Assembly: GCA_012963895.1 (NCBI GenBank)
Contig: DTUW01000130.1
Span: 1-18,376 of the forward strand
Source of the DNA: Campylobacterales bacterium
GTDB lineage: Bacteria; Campylobacterota; Campylobacteria; Campylobacterales; Thiovulaceae
DNA length: 18,376 bases
Direction: 5' to 3'
A program made the position numbers and the translations under genes. The stretch's first letter is position 1. Each line of letters opens with the position of its first letter. The notes under the pieces are model-generated. The model was not told the DNA's origin. It made no database searches and was given only the letters and a program-made list of their open reading frames with translations. Below, piece after piece: positions 14,692 through 18,376 of the stretch.

Positions 14692-15188
14692 TGGATAAGT
14701 TTGGTGAATTGAGGAAAGAGTTTGAAAAGTTTGTAGCTGAAAGATGTATTAGTGGTAATTGCGACACCACAGACGAGAGAGAAGATATTCCAGAAGAGGA
14801 GCTACCCCACTTTACAGAGGAGCTATCTAAAAAACTTCTCGCCCCCGCCCTATCGGGGATAAATCTTTCAAGGATAGACCTAAAACGGATTGGAGACGAG
14901 ATAGGGGATAGTATCGCTATCCAAGAGCGGAAAAGAATGTTTAAAGCTCTGCTAAGACATAAACAGACAAGAGCAGAATTAGAAGAGCTATTCAACCAAA
15001 TAGAACTCCATCTAAATGGTAGAATTTTGATATATCAGGAAATAATGGAAACTTATCCATCATCTAAAAATATCTTTGAGGGGTATATCCAAAAAATAGA
15101 GAAAACAAAAGAGACCCTAAATAGGATACTAAATGACTTTGAGGATATTAATCCAGATGCTGACCCTATCAACTTTGATGATATTTAA
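14691..15188 (+). CDS. Unknown acidic helical protein downstream of secF
   Basis: No family recognised. The 165-residue protein is soluble, acidic and almost wholly helical, with no signal peptide or membrane span. Features: paired cysteines C19 and C24 near the N-terminus (ERCISGNC), an acidic run (about 28-40), RIDLKRIGDEIGD (61-73), a charged middle (about 79-105), and a coiled-coil-like C-terminal part (about 130-150) ending in an Asp-rich tail. Two ATGs are possible; I chose 14691 because AAGGAG (14678-14683) lies seven bases before it, whereas 14688 is only four bases away. The start overlaps the secF TGA, so translation is probably coupled to secF. A cytoplasmic partner of SecDF is conceivable but unsupported. 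Confidence 0.82.
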   Translation: MDKFGELRKEFEKFVAERCISGNCDTTDEREDIPEEELPHFTEELSKKLLAPALSGINLSRIDLKRIGDEIGDSIAIQERKRMFKALLRHKQTRAELEELFNQIELHLNGRILIYQEIMETYPSSKNIFEGYIQKIEKTKETLNRILNDFEDINPDADPINFDDI

Positions 15189-15194
15189 GGAGGT
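15187..15194 (+). promoter_or_regulatory. Consensus Shine-Dalgarno sequence for the HIT gene
   Basis: AAGGAGGT, a full match to the anti-Shine-Dalgarno consensus, lies three bases before the HIT ATG when counted to its last base, overlapping the stop codon of the preceding gene. It is the strongest ribosome-binding site in the window and implies independent, efficient initiation there. Confidence 0.75.
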
Positions 15195-15197
15195 AAT

Positions 15198-15560
15198 ATG
15201 GCTGAATGTATCTTTTGCAAAATAGTTAGAAAAGAGCTACCTTCAAACATCGTTTTAGAAAATGAGCAGTTTCTAGCTTTTCACGATATAAATCCAAAAG
15301 CTCCTGTTCATATTTTGATAATTCCAAAAGAACACTTTGATAGCTTTCAAGAGGTTACACCTTCTACTATGGAAGGGATTACTCCATTTATTCAAGAGGT
15401 TGCAAAAGTTCTCGGAGTAGATTCGAGTGGGTATAGACTAATTACCAATATAGGAGAGAATGGAGGACAGGAGGTTAAACATCTCCACTTTCATCTATTG
15501 GGGGGTGCTAAATTGAAATGGGAACATCTCGCCGATTCCAACCCAAAAGCGAATCTGTAA
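15198..15560 (+). CDS. HIT (histidine triad) nucleotide hydrolase, HinT-like
   Basis: Hydrolyses nucleoside phosphoramidates or acyl-adenylates; likely a HinT-type purine nucleoside phosphoramidase. The 120-residue protein is the usual length. It begins with the zinc-binding CIFC (4-7), shows HDINPKAPVHILIIPKEH (29-46), and carries the histidine triad HLHFHLL at 95-101 (H95, H97, H99; H97 or H99 acts as nucleophile by family numbering), followed by LGG. The exact substrate cannot be read from sequence. Nine bases separate it from the preceding gene. Confidence 0.93.
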   Translation: MAECIFCKIVRKELPSNIVLENEQFLAFHDINPKAPVHILIIPKEHFDSFQEVTPSTMEGITPFIQEVAKVLGVDSSGYRLITNIGENGGQEVKHLHFHLLGGAKLKWEHLADSNPKANL

Positions 15561-15563
15561 ATC

Positions 15564-15572
15564 TGATATAAT
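15564..15572 (+). promoter_or_regulatory. Extended -10 promoter element before ndk
   Basis: TGATATAAT contains a perfect TATAAT (15567-15572) with the TG-N extension. A transcript would start near 15579, in the short gap after the HIT gene, and could drive ndk and the yceD-rpmF-plsX-fabH genes. The -35 region would fall in the end of the HIT gene and shows no clear match. Confidence 0.5.
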
Positions 15573-15607
15573 TTTGGATATTTTCCACAAATATGAAGGA
15601 GATAGAT

Positions 15608-16039
15608 TTGGCTGATAAAGAGAATATCGAGCAGACTCTATCCATTATTAAGCCTGATGCTGTTGGTAAAAATGTGATAGGTAAGATAATTGATAAGTTT
15701 GAGAGTAAAGGGCTGAAAATCAAGGCTATGAAGATGGTTCAACTCTCTGAAAAAGAGGTAGAGGAGTTCTATTCAGTCCATAAAGAGAAACCATTTTTTA
15801 AAGATTTGGTTGAATATATTACAAGTGGTCCAGTTGTGGCTATGGTGCTTGAAGGTAAAGATGCGGTAATTGAAAATAGAGTAATTATGGGTGCCACCAA
15901 TCCAAAAGATGCAGCACCGGGAACTATTAGAAGAGAGTTCGCCGAAAGTATTGAAGCGAATGCGGTTCACGGTAGCGATTCTCATGAAAATGCACAAAAA
16001 GAGATAGCTTTCTTTTTTGGTAGAAGAGAGATATATTAG
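15608..16039 (+). CDS. ndk: Nucleoside diphosphate kinase
   Basis: Balances nucleoside triphosphate pools by phosphate transfer through a phosphohistidine. Motifs: TLSIIKPDAV, KPFFKDLV, GATNPKDAAPGTIR, and NAVHGSDS with the catalytic His (H121 from this start). I chose TTG 15608 because AAGGAG (15596-15601) lies six bases before it and the protein then has 143 residues, with nine residues ahead of TLSIIKPD. The upstream in-frame ATG at 15593 would add five residues (148 total) but has no ribosome-binding site and would place AAGGAG inside the coding sequence. The stop codon abuts the next gene's TTG. Confidence 0.94.
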   Translation: MADKENIEQTLSIIKPDAVGKNVIGKIIDKFESKGLKIKAMKMVQLSEKEVEEFYSVHKEKPFFKDLVEYITSGPVVAMVLEGKDAVIENRVIMGATNPKDAAPGTIRREFAESIEANAVHGSDSHENAQKEIAFFFGRREIY

Positions 16040-16420
16040 TTGAATATCCCATTTCATAGGGTTATCAAAAATAGCCTCTATCCTGTTTCGATAGATGACG
16101 ATAGATTCTCGGTAGAGGCTTCTTTCTCATTTCAACCGAAATCCCAAAATATGCTGTTGTCCCATCTCCACATAGTTGGAACTATTCGGGTCGATTGCAA
16201 TAGTTGTAGTGATGAGGTTGTTTTAGATATTGATGAGAATATAGATTTCCTTTTGAGTAATGGGATATTTCGAGGTTCTGATAAAGATTTCGATGTAGTC
16301 GAAGTTTTGGACAACTCTATAAATCTTCAAGAGCTTCTATTGGGTGAATTGGAGCTAATAGCAAGTGATTACTACCATTGCAAAAAGTGCGATGGGAAAA
16401 TTTTTGAAAAAGAATTTTAG
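16040..16420 (+). CDS. YceD/DUF177 family protein
   Basis: The family sits beside rpmF in many bacteria and has been linked to 23S rRNA processing or ribosome assembly in plants and bacteria. The 126-residue protein shows two Cys pairs, C53/C56 (DCNSC) and C114/C117 (HCKKC), which could bind one zinc; the region between them (LDIDENIDFLL, then INLQELLLGELELIASD) fits the DUF177 pattern. Assignment rests on Cys spacing plus position between ndk and rpmF rather than strong sequence recognition. The start is TTG directly after the ndk stop codon with no clear ribosome-binding site; the next in-frame Met is too far in. Confidence 0.78.
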   Translation: MNIPFHRVIKNSLYPVSIDDDRFSVEASFSFQPKSQNMLLSHLHIVGTIRVDCNSCSDEVVLDIDENIDFLLSNGIFRGSDKDFDVVEVLDNSINLQELLLGELELIASDYYHCKKCDGKIFEKEF

Positions 16421-16432
16421 AAAGGATAGAAC

Positions 16433-16585
16433 ATGGCAGTTCCTAAGAGAAGAGTAAGTAAATCTCGTTCAGCAAAGAGAAGAACTCACTATAAAATTAA
16501 GTTGGCTAGACCAATAAAAGAAAATGGCGAATGGCGAATGCCTCATAGAATGAGCAAAAATGGAGAATATGCCAAACTACAATGA
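16433..16585 (+). CDS. rpmF: 50S ribosomal protein L32 (bL32), zinc-free type
   Basis: A 50-residue protein of the large ribosomal subunit. It begins MAVPKRRVSKSRSAKRR, the conserved bL32 N-terminus (Ser/Thr-rich, strongly basic), followed by THYKIKL and MPHRM (36-40). It has no cysteines, so it is the form lacking the zinc ribbon, as I recall for Campylobacterota. AAAGGA lies about eight bases before the ATG. Its stop codon overlaps the plsX start (ATGA). A 7-base unit, AATGGCG, is repeated in tandem at 16523-16536. Confidence 0.95.
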   Translation: MAVPKRRVSKSRSAKRRTHYKIKLARPIKENGEWRMPHRMSKNGEYAKLQ

Positions 16586-17577
16586 TTACTATTGCTCTTG
16601 ATGCGATGGGTGGAGATTTTGGAGCTGAACCCATCGTTACGGGTGCCGTTCAGGCACTCTATGAAAAAAAGGGGTTTCGTCTTATTCTCGTTGGAGATAG
16701 AGACGAGATAGAAAAGTATCTTCCTAAAAAACGGCGAAAACTAAAAGATAGATTGGATATAGTTGAGTCCTCTGATGTAATATCTATGGAGGATTCAGCT
16801 ACCGATGTTTTTAAAAGAAAAGAGAGTTCTATATATAGAGCTGTCGATTTGGTTCGCAATGGTAAAGCTGATGCAGTTGTGTCAGCTGGACATAGCGGAG
16901 CTACAATGTCATTAGCCACTCTCAGAATAGGTAGAATTCCGAAAATCAGTCGTCCCGCTATCGCTGCCTACATGCCTACAAAAGATGGAAAAAGAAGTCT
17001 CGTTTTAGATGTTGGAGCCAATGTAGATTGCAAACCTGAACATCTTTTCCAATTTGGGATAATGGGTGAAGTCTATGCAAGAGAGATTTTAGGGATTCAA
17101 AATCCAAAAGTTGGACTTCTTTCCAATGGAGAAGAGGATAGCAAAGGTAACGAGCTTACTAAGGCAAGTTTCAAACTCCTGAAAAAATTACCTTCATTTA
17201 AGGGAAATGTTGAGGGGAATAATATTTTTGATGGCTCTGTTGATGTAATAGTATGTGATGGTTTTGTTGGCAATCTTGTTTTAAAAACAAGTGAAGGAGT
17301 AGCGGAAACCATAAGCGACTTTATCAAAAAGAGAATAAAAAAATCGGCTATTGCTATCGCCGGTGCTATCTTGATGAAAAAAGTATTTAGACTTTTGAAA
17401 AAAGAGATAGATTATGCTGAATATGGAGGAGCTCCTCTACTTGGATTGAAAGCCTGCACTATTATCAGCCACGGCAAAAGCAACCCCAAAGCTATCAAAA
17501 ATGCAATTTTCCAAGCTATCTCTTATGTAAATGGAGATATTGAATCCAAAATTGAAGAGAAACTAAAAAATATATAG
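16582..17577 (+). CDS. plsX: Phosphate acyltransferase PlsX
   Basis: Makes acyl-phosphate from acyl-ACP for PlsY, the first step of phosphatidic acid synthesis in most bacteria; a soluble, membrane-associated enzyme. The 331-residue length is normal. Motifs: LDAMGGDFG (6-14), SAGHSGA (101-107), LDVGANVDC (142-150), GLLSNGEEDSKGN (178-190), VCDGFVGN (224-231) and EYGGAPLLG (280-288), plus HGKS (297-300). The start overlaps the rpmF stop by four bases (ATGA), and fabH follows after nine bases, the common rpmF-plsX-fabH order. Confidence 0.97.
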   Translation: MITIALDAMGGDFGAEPIVTGAVQALYEKKGFRLILVGDRDEIEKYLPKKRRKLKDRLDIVESSDVISMEDSATDVFKRKESSIYRAVDLVRNGKADAVVSAGHSGATMSLATLRIGRIPKISRPAIAAYMPTKDGKRSLVLDVGANVDCKPEHLFQFGIMGEVYAREILGIQNPKVGLLSNGEEDSKGNELTKASFKLLKKLPSFKGNVEGNNIFDGSVDVIVCDGFVGNLVLKTSEGVAETISDFIKKRIKKSAIAIAGAILMKKVFRLLKKEIDYAEYGGAPLLGLKACTIISHGKSNPKAIKNAIFQAISYVNGDIESKIEEKLKNI

Positions 17578-17586
17578 GAATAGTCC

Positions 17587-18376
17587 GTGTTTGCTTCTTT
17601 TAAATCGATAGGTGCCTATGTTCCTGAAAAAGTGCTAACCAATAGCGATTTGGAAAAGATGGTAGATACCAGCGATGAATGGATTGTTAAGAGAACTGGT
17701 ATTAAAGAGAGACATATTGCTAGTAACGATGAGGTTACAAGTGATATGGGAGTGAAAGCGGGGGAGTTAGCTATCCAACGAGCCGGTTTGGAAAAAAGTG
17801 AAATTGATGCCGTTATTTGTGCCACTATCTCTCCTGACCATTTCTGTATGCCATCTACTGCAAATCTGATAGCTTATAAGTTAGGACTAAATCCTGTTAC
17901 CTCTTTTGATATTAGTGCTGCTTGTAGTGGTTTTATCTATGCTCTCAATATTGCAAAATCTTTTGTGGAATCTGGAACATTTCGAAATATATTGGTTGTA
18001 GGTGCTGAAAAACTCTCCTCTATTGTAGATTACACCGATAGAACCACTTGTATTCTCTTTGGAGATGGAGCAGGTGCTGCTGTGATTGGAGCTACTGACA
18101 AAAGAGAAGAGGCGATAATAGATATTCATACCAGTGCCGACGGCTCCTATTCCGACTACCTTATTACCCCAGCGGGTGGGAGTGCCGAGCCGTGCAGTCT
18201 TGAAACTGTTGAGAAGAGAAGGCACTTTATGAAGATGCAGGGTAATGCTACTTTTAAGGTAGCCGTTAAAACTCTTACAAAAGATGTAATTGACATTCTC
18301 GAAAAGAATGGAATAGATTCTAAGGACATTACCCATTTTGTCCCCCATCAGGCTAACTATCGAATTATTAAGGCTG
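17587..18376 (+). CDS. fabH: 3-oxoacyl-ACP synthase III (partial, right end cut)
   Basis: Starts fatty-acid synthesis by condensing acetyl-CoA with malonyl-ACP. The first 263 residues are in the window and the frame is open to the edge. Present are TSDEWIVKRTGIKERH (28-43), the active-site Cys C113 in SAACSGF, FGDGAGAAVIG (158-168), and the catalytic His H254 in VPHQANYRI. The catalytic Asn and the last roughly 60 residues lie beyond the window. The start is GTG with AGGAA six bases before it, and homologues begin at the same position relative to the SIGAYVP motif (7-13). Confidence 0.95.
   Translation, partial: MFASFKSIGAYVPEKVLTNSDLEKMVDTSDEWIVKRTGIKERHIASNDEVTSDMGVKAGELAIQRAGLEKSEIDAVICATISPDHFCMPSTANLIAYKLGLNPVTSFDISAACSGFIYALNIAKSFVESGTFRNILVVGAEKLSSIVDYTDRTTCILFGDGAGAAVIGATDKREEAIIDIHTSADGSYSDYLITPAGGSAEPCSLETVEKRRHFMKMQGNATFKVAVKTLTKDVIDILEKNGIDSKDITHFVPHQANYRIIKA

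Noticed and set aside
17887..18348. 153-codon open frame antisense to fabH
   Set aside because: fabH is unmistakable on the plus strand with catalytic residues in place; the antisense frame shows nothing recognisable.
1..18376. CRISPR array, tRNA/rRNA genes, insertion sequences
   Set aside because: No regularly spaced repeats, cloverleaf sequences, rRNA motifs or transposase genes were seen on reading either strand.

Overview
The window is an AT-rich chromosomal segment that most likely comes from a free-living member of the Campylobacterota (epsilonproteobacteria), possibly near Sulfurovum or Sulfurimonas. This rests on gene order recalled from that phylum, not on a database search: speA-cysE, tig-clpP, yajC-secD-secF, and ndk-yceD-rpmF-plsX-fabH. 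A UPF0323-type lipoprotein, a family I know from Helicobacter and Campylobacter, points the same way. No RNA gene, insertion sequence, prophage or CRISPR array was seen. Coding density is very high: the only non-coding stretch above 70 bases is the first 138 bases.

Layout. (1) Bases 1-138: hairpins, including a terminator-like one, and a small direct repeat ahead of speA. (2) 139-2702, plus strand: overlapping speA and cysE (arginine decarboxylation; O-acetylserine synthesis). (3) 2704-5068, minus strand: transcription order hemC, a thioredoxin-like protein, a UPF0323-type lipoprotein, and a small single-span membrane protein with FtsL/DivIC-like shape. Its stop codon lies one base from the cysE stop. 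(4) 5069-5136: a 68-base divergent promoter region. (5) 5137-18376, plus strand, almost gapless: pheA; tig-clpP (protein folding and proteolysis); a degenerate GGDEF protein, a family-2 glycosyltransferase and a stand-alone PD-(D/E)XK nuclease-like protein (tightly packed, apparently accessory); yajC-secD-[unknown membrane-anchored protein]-secF-[unknown helical protein]; a HIT hydrolase; ndk; and the yceD-rpmF-plsX-fabH group (ribosomal protein L32 plus entry into phospholipid and fatty-acid synthesis). fabH runs off the right edge.

How the genes relate. Most are housekeeping. The plus-strand genes are joined by short overlaps or stop/start contacts, so translational coupling is likely. Several start on GTG or TTG (the glycosyltransferase, secF, probably ndk, yceD, fabH). 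Extended -10 boxes appear before tig, yajC and ndk, suggesting internal promoters in the long array.

The points most worth following up are: the GGDEF protein that has lost its catalytic motif but keeps an RxxD inhibitory-site motif (a candidate c-di-GMP receptor); the unknown membrane-anchored protein inserted between secD and secF; and the isolated restriction-type nuclease domain whose gene overlaps a glycosyltransferase gene. No clearly new multi-gene system could be demonstrated from the sequence alone.
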